A stretch of 64,000 nucleotides of DNA, taken from the NCBI GenBank assembly GCA_013396995.1, contig VWZP01008288.1, forward strand, positions 624,857 through 688,856, in the 5' to 3' direction. This stretch comes from Dicaeum eximium (taxonomy: Eukaryota > Chordata > Aves > Passeriformes > Dicaeidae). The notes beneath the pieces were generated by a model. The model had not been told where the DNA came from. It did no database searches and saw only the letters and a list, made by a program, of their open reading frames with translations. Below, in pieces: positions 1 to 12,996 of the stretch (position 1 is its first letter; every line of letters starts with the position of its first letter). A program made the position numbers and the translations under genes.

Positions 1-1802
1 GGGGTCATCTTCCAGAGCACATTGTAACACTTTGCAGGCCAAACCAGCACCAGCCAGAGATCTCAGCACACCCACTGAGGAACTAAGGACTAGCCAGACC
101 CAAGGCTAGTCTGTCCTGGGTGCTAAATTTGACCATTCCTTTTCTGGCAGCCAAGAATGCCAAGTGGCAGCAGCATGGAAATTATGGCACTAGTCTTGTA
201 GCACCATAAGTGTTGCATATACTGAGGCAGTGCATTGGACACAATTGCAGTGCAGGGTGCTACCCACTGCTATTCAGATTGGTTTTTGCTTCCTTTAATC
301 CAAGATATTAATGTTGTTGTGCTTGCTGCTGTGTTATGGATCACCCGATCCTCCATCTGATAGATCTAAGTGTGTTTTGTGGCTTTCCTGGTGATGCTTG
401 TAGGAAATAATTCCACAGTGCCTCACTATATCTTTCCCAGACATCACATATGGCTATAGAATACTCCAAACTGTTGTTGTGACCTAGCCAGTCAAACAAG
501 ATAAATCTTGTGTCACTCTTCATTGGCACATAATTTTTTTCTGTGAGAACTTCGGCAAGAGAAAGGTACCAAGAGGTCAAATCACAAATTACAGAGCATC
601 CTGCAAGCCTTAGGACTCTGAATGTGCAAGCTATGATCGATTGCCTCATTTCTCTGTTGTCTCTTGCTGTAACAGAGAAAGACAAAAGGGTGGACAATTT
701 CCACTGTTTTTTGATTGATACACATTTCTACATACATTTCTGAAGTATGAGTTATGTGATTTCATCTGTCACTAGGAAGTCAAGTAGGTGAGACCTTTTC
801 AGTTAGAAATGTTAATATAGTGGTTTCAAGAAGTTTATCTGCCTGCTACTGTCTTCTCCAGAAACTTCATTCAACATCCAAACTTTTGAGTGGGTTCAAA
901 CTGATGTCTTTTCCCCTCTTTGTCACAGTCTAAGCTTCCACACATTTATTTCCTTTCCTGCCTATATTTCTCCCTAAAGATATAGTAGTCCTAGTGTCAG
1001 AAGACCAGGCAAGAGTCCTGGAAAACAGTCAAATTCTGTTTATGTAAGAGTTGCATAATCTGTAGATCTCGAGAAAAGGGAGAGGATATTTCTGATGACA
1101 GGAAGGGGATAATATCAAAGACACTCAGGATTCACTTCTAGCTAAAAGGATCTGAGACAGAGAGTTTTGTAGCTGTGAGACTGATATTCAAGCTGAAGTT
1201 TAGAAGCATATACTCCAAAAAAAGCTGTTTTATCTAGCATGGCCTATTTTTGTGGCTTTCAGCACTGCTCTCTGTCTCCACAGATGTGGCCAAGACGTGG
1301 TAACTATAGAGGGGATTGCTGTGACCCTGCTGTGGTTCCTCAGCATTAGGGACTGAGTGACAGGAGATGTGCAATCCCTGCCAGCACGTGGTAGACTAAG
1401 AGGAGACAGGGGTCCATCCTGTGCTGTGGAGGGAAATCAAAGCAGAAACCTGACAAGAAACCAAATTTGTCCAGTGCTCTCCAGGTTGTTCAAGTGGGAA
1501 ACATATGTTCTGGTTATTTATTTTTCAGACATATTTCTCACAATTTTGGTACATTTCTTTCCTTTTTTCAGTGTAGAGATGTCTGTAGACACACACATAT
1601 GCCTGCCTAAACACAGATGCATATTTATAGAGAATATAAGAAAACATGGATGCATTGCTTTTTCAGAACTCACTTGGATGTAACAGTAATTGGTCTCTAG
1701 TCTGTTGACAAATATGATACACCAGACTCCATGTATTATATCTATGATGAGATACAACCCATAATTTTTTCTATTCATAAATCATGCCTTATATAGCAAC
1801 AA
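1..1802. other. Unique non-coding DNA, nothing recognised
   Basis: Mixed-composition sequence with stops in all frames at short intervals. The longest frame is a 118-codon minus-strand run at 341-697. I recognise no domain, motif or family in it, and no splice sites or poly(A) signal are arranged around it. I could not recognise a transposon here; an old, unnamed repeat remains possible. Confidence 0.6.
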
Positions 1803-1823
1803 ATATATATATATATATATATA
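1803..1823. repeat. (AT)n dinucleotide microsatellite
   Basis: An uninterrupted alternating AT run of about 21 bases in AT-rich surroundings. It is a simple microsatellite, likely length-polymorphic, with no gene next to it. Confidence 0.95.
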
Positions 1824-4411
1824 AGTAATTCTTGTTTTTTTCTTATGAATTAAGAATGTTAATGTTCTGTCTGTGACAAAACCCAACTCAAATCTTTTAA
1901 GTGTAATTATGCCATGCTTAGCATATTGACATACACAGTTCAGGAAGACTTCCCTTCCTAAGTGTACCTAACTTTCAGGACATGGATAAAACTTTATCAT
2001 GCAGGGATTTTTGAGGACTGTCCTACCTAAAACACATACAATGTTTCATTTATGAGAGAAATCTCTTCTAGTGCAACTAACCTGCTTGCTTGTTTTTATT
2101 GGAAACTAGATTAGATTGACAACTGTGTTTTTCCATAGAAGCTGAACTATTAGACAATCTTGTTGTTTTTAAAGAAAGTAATTTATCCAAACTTAAAAAG
2201 AAGAAACAAAAACCCTCAAAACTCTTCCCAAGTTTCTTCATATGTAATGTTTTAACAAAAGGTGATCTTTAGCCGAGAATGATTGTAGCAAAATAGTGTA
2301 AGAAATGCATTTTTTCCTTTACATAAGGAAAGAGCATGTCTATTATTATCTTTCCACTTTATGGCCCATTTACAGCCCATAACCAAGAGGTTATGTTCAA
2401 TTGAAAATCAGACATAGTATTGGTGTGAACAAACCCAACACATTCAACTGTGTCCAACAGAAATCTTTTTCAAACCTGCATTTTGCAGCTTCATGTTTAA
2501 AGGAATGTAGAAACCAAGCTAGTTTAGAAGGGGGAAGACCAGTAATTTACCTTGTCTGACCTTTGGCTTTTGTGCTATATATTTATTTGTTTCTGCTCAC
2601 AGTAGATTTTCTATCAGTGCTTTCAATTGAATCTGTAGTATTAACTTTTTTCTTTCTTCTTGAGAAAGGATATGTTCTTAGAAATCTGATAACTTTCTTT
2701 TGCCACTAGGTCTGGTGTATTCCTGGGGTCACATGTGGGCTTTCTGGTTTGCCTGTAATTAGTCTGTGTTTGGCTGATCACTAGCACTTCTATTAGAAGA
2801 GTCTCACTCAGTTTCTATTTTGCATCTTCCTGGCCTTTGATGTACAGGTAGGCGGGACACCAGCATTATTTTTGTGTTAGTTATAACCCATGAAATATGG
2901 TACCAGATCAGATGAGTTATCCAGTGATCTGTTCCCACAAAGGGCCACTTTCAGGCATTCCAGAGATGAGTGTAAAAGATTTACATTCACATGTAATGGA
3001 TGGATGCAAAACAACTTCTTTAAAGAAGTTAAACCAAGGGAGGGAATAGCTGGTTGCTGTCCTGCTGTCCAGAGTTAATGTCCTCCAAGTTATTTTAAAT
3101 CAGTGTAAGGTTTACCTTGTGCCATGTTGACCCCAACAGAGACACAGATCCTAAAATATTTCACTGCCTTACTCAATGCTGAATATTCTTTAAAAATATG
3201 GATTGAGTGGAGAATGGTTAGATTGAGAGCCCCATCTGGTACCAATGCACTCACATAAATGCATAAGTGCATGCTGTTATAGCAGGGGATGAGCATCCCC
3301 TATCCCCCAGGACACGTTTCCATGAAAACATATGCAGGGATAAACTCAGAGTGACATGTGCTTGATTTACCTCAATGCCCTGGGTGGCTGGGGGTGGAGT
3401 CATCAAGCACCCAGTGCACATCAGGCTCGGGTCACCCTTTTGCCCCAGAGAGCAGTAAAGGAGAACTCAGCCATGGCCTTTTGTGGGCAGCTCAAATCTG
3501 CAAGCCACAGATACCTAGCCCTAATCTGGGAGTGACCTAGCACCCTGTAAATCTATTTCTTCTTCTTTTTCCTTCTGTTCCCCGTCTGTTACGTCAAGAT
3601 CCTACTTCCAGCAGCCAAACTGTTCCCAGAACACCTGCAGTCTGACCCAAAAGTTAACTGTCCCCTAAATGAGAACCAGAATACTCCTCCATAAACCAAT
3701 CTAGTGTCTGGGAGCAGGCTTCCAGAAAAACATCCACCCTTCCTCCTAGATATCACATACAAGTATATTTATCCTCCCAAACAGAGATACCCAGTTAATC
3801 TGCTCATCCATGCAGACAATAATGAAGAGCTAAAAGAGACAGTCACAATAAAGAAGGGTCCAGATCCTCCTTGTGTGTAATCTGGGCTCATTTTTTGAGA
3901 TCAAGGTGGTGACAAAACTTTATGCTAGCTGAGAGATTGGTCTGTAAGGATGTGCAGCAATGTGCTTCCTGTGGGATTATGGTCAGAGAATTGCAGACAT
4001 ATATGTTAGCAGTATCTTTCCATTTGGACTTGACTGGATTTATTAAAATAAAGTACCTCTTGGGTGGTGTAAAAAAGTGAAGTAGTAGTAGTGTGCATCT
4101 ATTAAATAACCATCTTCTACTATTGTTGTCTGAATATTGTCTTTTATGAATGTGTCCACAAGCTTTTTGCTTGTTTGAAATAGTTACTTTATTGAAAGGT
4201 TTTATATTGGCTCTGGAAATGTATTTTTTGTGCATGTTTTTTCCCTAAGAAGTGAGATCTCCATTAACTACAACATGAAAATTGTATTTTTGAGTTGGAT
4301 AAAAGCCATTTTCATAGGGAAGAGGCATTTCCTTCTAATGACATGTCACAATCTGATTCATGATTTGCTTTTGTAGTTTCAGCAACAAAAGACTTTTCTG
4401 AATAGTTTTTC
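1824..4411. other. Unique AT-rich DNA, nothing recognised
   Basis: No frame longer than about 115 codons (minus strand, 3888-4235), and that frame shows no recognisable protein signature. I see no CR1 tail, long terminal repeat or tandem array in this stretch. Confidence 0.6.
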
Positions 4412-4432
4412 TTTTTTTTTTTTTTTTTTTTT
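4412..4432. repeat. Poly(T) tract, 21 bases
   Basis: A homopolymer run of 21 T. On the minus strand this could be the poly(A) tail of a retrocopy, but the sequence downstream has no AATAAA complement at the expected distance and no recognisable coding remnant. It is called a simple homopolymer. Confidence 0.9.
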
Positions 4433-4779
4433 GAGGTTTTCGTCCTTTTTTCTATTCCGACTGGTTAAGTATGATTTCCTAAATTGTGCCTTGTAGGTGC
4501 ATAATTTTCAGAATACCTTCTTAGTATTTTGAGTTCAACTCTACCTTTTGTTTCAGGTTTTGATTTCCTCTTAATATTGTTACTGCTATTATTATCACTG
4601 AAAGTGTGTGGGATGCTCAGCCCTCAGGAATGAAAAAGGTTAAATATCTTACAACCTGAAGACCAGATTTTCCCGTCTTTTTCTTTGAACCGGTATATTT
4701 TTCATCTCTCTTGGGATTAAGTGTTTTCAAATTGAATGTAATATTTTACTGGTATACTTTACACAGTGTTTTGCAGGCG

Positions 4780-5300
4780 AACATCATCTCTGCGTGCCGG
4801 TGCTCTGGGCCAGCTGGGTGCTGTTCAGCTGTGAAGGGGAAGCCGTGTGTTGGTGTTGAGCACAGCCCTGGCCTAAGCTAATCTCCATCCAGCTCAGAGG
4901 TGGGATTTGGGCTGGTGCACAGCAGGCACAGCCCTGGGTGTCTCTATGGATGTGGGATAAGGCTCGGTGCACAAAGCTGCTGTCCTCAGCCTGCCCCTGC
5001 TACCCGAATGTACCCACAGTCACACTGTGCCTAGCCTGGGCAAAATAGGCTCAGTTCTGCTGAAGTGCAAACTGCGGTTTGGCAGCTGATTTTGGAAGGT
5101 GGAGCCCCCAAGGTAGGTCAAGTTGAAAGGCCAGGTCCCTCTTGGCTTCCCGAGTGCCCTGGGGGGGTGTGGGATGCAGGAGCCCGCACTATGGAGGGCC
5201 CGGTCTCCAGGCCGTGCCTTGCACTGCTCTTGGCTTGTGAGGGTGGAGAGGAAAAGGTGCCACTCTGCTCCTGAGTTGTCCTGTCACAGCTTTTCCCTGC
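4780..5300. other. GC-richer patch without an identifiable gene
   Basis: This roughly 500-bp patch is clearly richer in G and C than its flanks. It contains loosely repeated phrases, for example a GGTGCACA motif following GGCT twice (near 4912-4921 and 4963-4972) and CACAGCCCTGG twice. Frames of 60-136 codons cross it on both strands (longest 5123-5533, plus), but they overlap one another and none shows a known domain. CpG density is only modest, so it does not look like a promoter island. It could be an eroded repeat, a retroposed fragment or a local GC-rich segment. Confidence 0.45.
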
Positions 5301-5539
5301 CATTTAAGCATGATTCATATAAGCATACACAAATAAGAGCCAGTCATCTGGAGTTTTTATGCTTTCTGTGGTTGTCAAATTATATCGAGGGCTGTTGGAT
5401 TCCCAGCAAGGTGAAGGCCTTAAGGCCGCAAGCCTTATTTACAGAGGAAAAGCAGTGTCTCAAAGCACTGAAACATACTCTGATCTTTGGGGGGTTTTTT
5501 AAAGGTAACTACAGACTAAGCAGGTGGACTTAATTTCAA

Positions 5540-6130
5540 CTGTTTTAACAGATTGCTACAATGAACACTGTGCTAATTATACAGTAGTTATCCAGCATTA
5601 ATGAACTTATACAGACAATGAGATTTGCAACATTAACTTTTAATCTTGCTTTCTGTAATGATTTTTCTTCCCTAATGGAAACACATGCTTACATAAGCAG
5701 GTTTTTTTGACCATTATTTTATAATTAAACTATGAATTCCACTTGTTGTAACTCCAGCCTGAGCAGGCATTAATATATCTGGAAAGAGTGGATGTATTCT
5801 TAAAGCTCTTTTAAATTTCTAACCTTGAATAATTCGTCTCTGATGCTTTTCTTAATTATAATCCATTCAGAATAAAAGAGGATGAATTTTTCCCCTTGAG
5901 CAAAGCCAGGATAAATTCTAACATATCTGCTCTATATAAAGATTTCTTTTTCATTCTGCCAAAGTGAATACTGCATCCTAAACTACTTCATTGTTCATTA
6001 GTGTACAATTAGGCCCATATTCACTGGTATGTGCTGCCTGCTTTGGGCCATTCTGGTGATGCAAAGCAGCTGTAAACTCGATTTAACAGCCTGGTTAATC
6101 CAGGTTTACAGCTGTTTTGTGTGGCTGTTG
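5540..6130. promoter_or_regulatory. Candidate conserved non-coding element
   Basis: This is sequence of the style often seen in developmental enhancers: unique, free of simple repeats, and dense in AT-rich homeodomain-type cores (TAATTA/ATTAAT) mixed with E-boxes. It ends in the stem-loop at 6067-6114. Conservation cannot be assessed from one sequence, so the call is an inference from texture only. It could equally be neutral unique DNA. Confidence 0.25.
6067..6114. repeat. Nested inverted repeat with CAGCTG ends
   Basis: The outer arms CAGCTGTAAAC (6067-6077) and GTTTACAGCTG (6104-6114) are perfect 11-bp reverse complements around a 26-bp spacer. Inside the spacer, CCTGG (6090-6094) faces CCAGG (6100-6104) around TTAAT. 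Each outer arm starts or ends with the palindromic E-box CAGCTG, a site class bound by MyoD/Ascl-type bHLH factors. The structure could fold as a hairpin or present symmetrical protein sites; which applies is unknown. Confidence 0.8.
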
Positions 6131-6299
6131 AGGAGTGATGTGTCTGGGGTGTACTGGTAAATCTGGCCTGTCGAAAAAGAAAGAACTTGCACTATTGTTT
6201 TATCACTTCTCATACTGTCTCTGTCATAAAGCAGCCTTTGCAAGTTTTCATTTGATAAGACCTTGTTCACCACTTCATTGAATAGCCTTATCACATTTT

Positions 6300-7843
6300 C
6301 TAATTAAAACAGAGGAAAAAAAGATCATAAAACTAGAGTTTAAACAAGCAAGATAATAGAGAAATATATTTAGTAGGGAGCATAGATTAGGAATTATTCC
6401 TAATTAAGGCAGAGAGATTATCCGTCTCACTCTTTTGTTGATTCTTCTGTTAGCAGTCAAATTTATCTGAGCAAAATATAAGTATCCATAAATCCAAACC
6501 TGATTCAGAACAAGAAATCAAGAATTTAAGAGCTTTCTCAGAATTAAATTACTTAAAATCAAAGGGAACTGGCAATACCAGCACATCTAGCTCAGCTTGA
6601 CTTTGTTATTATCACTGTGCCTTGGCTTCTTTAATGCCTGTTTGTAATGTGGTTCTTGGTTTCCCTTCCCTTCCATTCCCATTTCTGAGTTCAGTTGAAA
6701 CCCTGGGGATTCATCACAGCAAATCATCATCAATTCAAAACTCTGGTGCATGAGGGAGATGCAGATCAAATAAAAAGCTTGGCTCATTGGGGAGAATAAG
6801 GAAGAGTATTTTCTGGTTGCAAATGCTATCAGGCACAGTGTTGGTCTAACTGAAAGCAGACATTAATGCAAACATAAAGTATTTAATTTATATTATCATG
6901 ATGGGAAATTTTCCTAAAAATTGATCTTTCCCTGCAGATACATTGATTTGGAGAGTTCTGAGATCTTCCCAACAGAAAATCTTTCCCTAACAGTTGTTTC
7001 ATCAGCCATTTTCATGTCTTTTACAAAGAACAAACAGCTCTAAAACACAAAATTCTTTCATTTCCCATTGAGGGAGTGCTGTAAAGCCAGATTAGACTGA
7101 AATCAGGCTCTCCTCCTGTTTCTCAGTGTGCAAACAGATGGAGAGGAAGAGAAGCACTGTCTGTAAAAGTGCTCTGTCTCCACACACCAGCTGGCAAAAG
7201 CAGTGAGGACTGCAGGCACTGAGGAGGGAGGAACTTTGTCCCCAGCAGATCAGACCAGAGCTGATGCATGGTGAGAGATGGGGCACTGTCCACCCCAGCA
7301 CCACCACTGCCAGTGGCACCTGCGCCTTGCACTTCTGGCTGTTCCCGATTCCATCGCAGCCAGGGACCATGAATGCCTAAGGGAAGTAGAGGGGAAAAGG
7401 GAGCGAAATATCCTCATTAGTGTTTACAGTGTTAAAACCTAAAATGAATCCTTCTGTGCCTATCACCTTCTCCAGAGCTGGTGGGCTGAAGGGCCAGGCA
7501 AAGCATCCTCTAGGGAAGTCTGAAAAGCATCCCCACTGGATCTGATGGTATCATGGCTGCCAAGGAGGTCATTTGGCAGCACCTCATGTTTTATTCCTCA
7601 GCTGCCTTTTGAGATTCACCAGCTGTAGTACTATTACCATGTAGTTCTTCTACAGGCCAATAAAAATCATAACCATTTTCATTTTCAGAAATTACATTGC
7701 AATCAGTGTTGCTTCCAATGCCTTTTAACCTTGCCTACCCATTTTCTTTTGGTAGCAAAGGGACCATTATCTCTCTCTGTACCTCTACCAAATGCATAAC
7801 TACTTCTACTATTTTCTCTATCCTGCATTTTTCTCCAGTTTCC
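6300..7843. other. Unique DNA, nothing recognised
   Basis: Ordinary non-coding sequence. A modestly GC-richer patch at about 7,090-7,370 carries overlapping minus-strand frames of 92 and 69 codons that resemble no protein I know. No repeat family was recognised. Confidence 0.6.
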
Positions 7844-7859
7844 TTTTTTTTTTTTTTTN
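7844..7859. other. Poly(T) tract ending in an unresolved base (N at 7859)
   Basis: Fifteen T residues (7844-7858) are followed by the only N I noticed in the window. The position after a homopolymer suggests a consensus or assembly uncertainty rather than a biological feature. Tract length and the exact junction with the following GCCATC should be treated as unreliable. Confidence 0.9.
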
Positions 7860-10800
7860 GCCATCAAAACCCTCAGGTCTAGGCATAAAATAAGTGACAA
7901 AAGAAAGTCTTCTCTGGATCCATATGTAAGTTTCATTGACAGCCACGTATTTGGTCTGAAAACAGGTGTTTTCCAAATTCAGTTTGAAATAAATATCCAC
8001 ACATTTTTCCTCACACTGAGGAACCACTTCTCTAGTAGCTGTTAAGGGTGGCTAGTTCCTGTCCTGCACTGTAATGCATAGGGTGCATTCCTGGTTGAAA
8101 ATTTTGTAAAAGAAAAGGAATTAAAACAATGCTTTTACACTATGTAATAAACATTTGCTTTTTACATTTAACTGTCCTGTCCTGTTACAGACAAACCAGT
8201 CACTCACTGAAAAGCAGAGAGGAATTCTCTCTGTGGCCACTCCAAGCTGAGACACATACATTTGTCCATCAGAAAATCCTACCTTCTTTCCCTTTTTGCC
8301 CGAATCCTCTGCAAAACACTGTGAACAAAAGAAAAGCATCTAGACACCTGGCTGGAGAGCCTAGGTCCTTTTTCATCTTAATTTTATTTTTTTGAAGTGT
8401 TTCTTCAGATCTGATTTGAAATGGATCTGGTGGAGAAAGATGTGACTGTGTCTGTCATACTACCAAATAAATAGTCTTCCCAGATAGATTGAAATAAGGA
8501 TTTTATACTCCCAATTGTACTTTTAACAGTGGGGCAGGTTTGATGCTTGGTCTCAAAAGAAGCCCAGTGCTTAGCCACACCTATCCCTCTGGAATGGAAA
8601 ATGTGGTTAACCCTGACAGCTTTATACTGTGTCAGTCATTAAATGTGTGCACAAGTTCCAGTGATACTGTCAACACAGTGGTGTGCAGATGCACACTTGC
8701 AGGCATCATACTGTCTGTCTGTCCTGACTAGGACAACTTGAGGGGCAGTGTAGCTGTGTGTGCTTGGCGTGGCAATTCAGACATCTGAAACATCCTCCCT
8801 GTGCTTTCCCATATTCACAAAGGGGTGCTTATTTTCTAGACTTTATGAAGACACTTTCTTCCAGGAAGAACTTTTCAGAGGTGGCTCATCCACCTCCTTC
8901 CTTCCTTCCTTTTCCTAACTCCAGCTACTGTCTCTTACATCATATATCTTACATCTTACCCACTCTGTATTTTGCTTCAAAGCTTATGGAGCAAGTTGAA
9001 ACCCAGCCCTGTGTCTGGAGAGTGGAACAGCCTTGCCCCAGTGATGCTGGCAGGCAGACTGGTTTGTTCTTACAGAAGCAGTATAAACCATTTGCTTTCC
9101 TCCAGGCAATTATTCAAGAGAAGTGATGACAGGCCCAGGAAGAATGTTTCTGTGTCAGGAAGGTAAACATTACATGCTTCCCAGGCAGCTCCCTCTGCCT
9201 TCCCCCTTGGCACATGCCAAGGCTGTGTCACGACCTGTTAAAACACGACACATCTTTAAAGGCTTTTGCCCTTCTTTTTGTTGCACATTGCAGCCATTTC
9301 ATAGGCTGGTGTGTACTCATTGTGTTTCCAAAAGATAGAAATAATCAAGGGCTTGCCTCTATCATGTGGCAGTAGATGCAGAGAGAATTGTGTTGATTTT
9401 TTGCAGCTCTGGTAGCAGTTTTATTGATTCCCAAGGGAAAGGGAGGAGAATGTCCTGCAGAGGGAAGGATGGTGTGTTGAGTTGTTTAAGGGTTGACAAT
9501 GAAAGTTGTTGTGTTATATTAAAAAAACCTTTATGTGTTAATCTAAAAGAAGAAAGTTTCCTCAGTATTGTTTTGTTTCTGATGTGCTTTATCTTGCTCT
9601 TTAAGCCTTAGTGAGTGATAAGATTTCCCAAAGTCATGATGACCAGCAACAAGACATTCAAAAAAGGCTTGCTTTCTTTCTTACCCAATTACAAAAGTTA
9701 ATTGTGTGGAGTATTAGAGACTCCAAAACCTCTGGATGTCACCATAGGAAGTGCCAAGGACTGTACATGGTGGGAAGATTGGATTCACTGATAATCACAT
9801 TGCAGTCAGAAAGTGTGTGGTTGGTGGCATTGGGATCATGATTCCTTCCAATACAGCATGACAAGTTCTGGAGAAGGATGAAAGGCACTAATTAATTTCT
9901 AGGGGATTCTCATAGTTTTTTGCTGCATTCCAGAATTTTCCATAGTCATAGAGAACATTACAGTTTCTCCAAGCTAATTTATAGGGGATACAAGTGGAAA
10001 TACAGGCTAACAGGAAGTTTTCAGTAAGGAATTTCTAATTCCTAAAAGCATTAAATTTCTACCTTACAGTTTATCTAGGGGTGGTGGTTTTCACCCCCTT
10101 TAACTATTCTTTGTATTATTAAGAAAAATGTTGTTAGACAATTTTGGCATTTGCACCCTTTTAGTGTCTCGTTTGGCATCATTCTGCCCCACAGCAATAT
10201 CCTAGCCAATCTCTATATGTTAATGACTACTAACCCCCAGCCACATTTGTCATTCTATTCTAATTTCCTTTGTAATTATACTTATCTTATGATATTAAGA
10301 AGCAGAAATATGTATTCAGATTTGAGTGTGGAATCATAATAATCAGATTCTGCATTTACCTCCCAGATAACATCTACAGCTTGATTCAAAGTCCCTGTCT
10401 GTGTGCCATCTCCAGTCATACACTTACACCTTGCTCTGAGCCTGGCCCAAGGCCTGCTGATGTCAGTAGAAATCTTTCTAATTATCCTGTTGATGACCTG
10501 TAGTATGATTCAGGAATTAGCAGCAGGACATGCTACAGCCCCATGGCTATTAAATGTTACCTCATGCAATTTTGCATGCCCAGAGCTTTGCCTTATGTAG
10601 GGCTGCCATTTCAATTTGCAGAAGAAGAAGTTATTTCTCAAAGGAGATTGGCAGATGCTCTGAAGCCCTGAGCAAATTAAATTTTTCTTGCCTGCTCTTC
10701 TCCTTCTTCATACACTATACTAAAGCTCTCCTGGTATTGGTACCACCCAGAGATGCTCCTTTTCTTGAGATGCTAATTTTAATTCCTATTACCCTTCTCC

Positions 10801-12948
10801 AGATAACATGATTAATTAATTTGCACTTTTGCGTGGGCAAATCTAATGATGGGTTTCTAAATTTTATTTTTTATTATTTACTTTTTTGCTGTTTTCAGTA
10901 TTGCTTCAGGAAAACTTTACTTTGCCCTCACAGAAGTCCAGGCAAGTAGAAATAGCTTTTGTAATTCCTATTAATGAATTTTACCAACATGCATCCTGTA
11001 AGGGAGTAATGAAAGGAAAACATATGACATATACTCCTAACTTTAATCTAGACAGAGTAAAGAGACAACTGTGTTGTAGCCAATATTTAAGACTGAAAAA
11101 TACCTTTAATGATCTGGAAAACTGCCAGGCTAAACTGAATGAGCTAGACACCACTTTTGCAGAAGAGGGTTATATTATCTATTATCTTAAGGAAGGGAGA
11201 TAAAATTAATGTAAAAGGGAAAGAACAAAATTATTACCAGAGATAATTAAATGAAATACTAAAATCTTCTTTGTCATGGTTGAATTTTTGGAATCATTTA
11301 TACTATTAAAATATACAGCATTTGGTAGAGTCCATAAAAAAGGCAGTCTTCAGAGTTGTAGGTGTTTTTCCTCTACAGGCCATGGAGTTTTCCACAGGCA
11401 CAGTGGAATGCTTGGTCTTGTGTGGGAACAGTAAATACAGTGGTCATCAATACAGTTCTTACCTGAACCATGTGTCACCCTAATGGCCCTTCTGCAGTGT
11501 GGAAAACACAAAAATGTTAGGACAGGGCTCAGGGACAGCAGGTAAAGATTTCTATTGTTCCTATAAGACTTCAGAGAGTATCATTACACATAATTTGCTT
11601 GTTGTCTTTTAGTAATTTATAAATTGTTAGTACATACATTTATTTATGTACACATTTACAGATACGGGTAAGGTGACATTAGTCCTTATGATAGCTGTCT
11701 GTGGGACAGAATTGCTGTGTGATTTGGTAATGTCACTTTGTCTTATGCAAAACATTTGAAGAGCAAGGTCTTCCATTATCTCTCTGTTTCATTTGTATTG
11801 ATCATCTTCCTATGAGTGCAGGCAAAGGACAGCTAAAAGGACAGAAGGGGAAAACACTACCTTTGATTTTGAGATTGTTTGTTAGATGACAAAATAATAT
11901 GGGGAGCCAGATTTTGGCCATCATGCTCAGTTGTTAAAGTCTTGCAGAAAGCCTCATTCTCACATAAAGTGAGAATCATTTAATTGGTGCAGCTGAAGCC
12001 TGAATCAGAGGGAGCGAGTGCGTGGCTCACACCATTTTTACCTAAGTGTCTAATTTTGTTTCCGGGTTCTGTATGTAAAAGGAAGTGACTGACCCATCCT
12101 TCAGCTATGGAAGTCTGCAACTGAGCCAGGTGCACAGCTACTTAGAGTAAATGTTGCCTTCTTCCCAGGGCAAGTGACTCTGTTCACACTAGGTATAAAA
12201 AAAATGGAGCCAGGAAGATAGTGAGAGCAGAGACCAACATAAACGCTACCTAAGGATTTAAACATGTTTAAAAGTTTGAAGTTTCTGACATGGGGAGAAT
12301 ACAAAATATCAAAGCTTACTAATTTGATGAATCTACATAAATATTTTCAACAGTAACTATTTTCTAAATTTTGAGGCAGAATTTCAAATGACAGTCCCCA
12401 ATCACTTGACAGTTACAATCACTTGTATATGCAGGTACCTGATTGCATCTGTAAATTAAATAGTTAGATGTTCAGGTAACTTCAGCTGTGCCTGAAAAAT
12501 TGCAGAGGCAAAAATGCAGTTCTTGCTGAGGGCATGCTGCATGTTTGGCCCTGCATTTCTCTCAGATGCCTCTAGTGAGGAAAGAAACTGCTCAAGACTA
12601 TAAAAACTTACAAATTCTTTCTTCCAGGACAAAGTTGCATGAACTCAGGAAAGAGGTTACACATGACAAAAAAGAACATATCTTTTAATATTTTTTAACC
12701 AAATCTTCATCATATCTAGTAGTTGTGAGTTTCAGAGTGAAAGAGAGTATGCAGAAACTCTAAGTAGAAGGTATCATAACTTTTAGAATGTTGTATCAAT
12801 TATTATAATGATATTTTTTCTACACATCTTCATCTGGTTTTCTAACCTAGTGAAACTTAAATTTTTGCTATCAAAGTTCAGACTTTGTTGAACAAGTACT
12901 ATTAACTAATATACTATGTTCTGGAGAATATACTGAGATTTAAATTTA
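7860..12948. other. Unique DNA, no gene supported
   Basis: About 5 kb of non-coding sequence. The frames at 8758-9126 (122 codons) and 10886-11203 (105 codons), both plus strand, have no recognisable domain. The second contains a pyrimidine-rich TTTTTTGCTGTTTTCAG acceptor-like sequence at its start but has no matching coding evidence. A short (CTTC)n run lies near 8,893-8,910. No transposon remnant was recognised. Confidence 0.55.
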
Positions 12949-12996
12949 GATTGTTTTAGCTTGGAACGAACCTTAAAGATCAGATAATTCCTAAAC
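12949..12996 (-). mobile_element. CR1 LINE 3'-end remnant
   Basis: Read on the minus strand, this short stretch follows the order of the conserved CR1 3' end: the 'ATGATCTTTAAGGT' block, the 'TTCCAA' block, then a T/A-rich tail. It is diverged, only about 48 bp is visible, and the terminal 8-bp repeats are degraded. CR1 copies are normally truncated at the 5' end, so a tail-only fragment is typical. Recognition is by eye, not by alignment. Confidence 0.6.

Noticed and set aside
341..697. 118-codon minus-strand frame near the left edge, considered as a retroelement or host exon
   Set aside because: No recognisable domain or motif, no splice sites framing it, and its length fits chance in 64 kb of this composition.
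5123..5533. 136-codon plus-strand frame in a GC-richer patch
   Set aside because: It overlaps other frames on both strands, has composition-driven content and no known domain.
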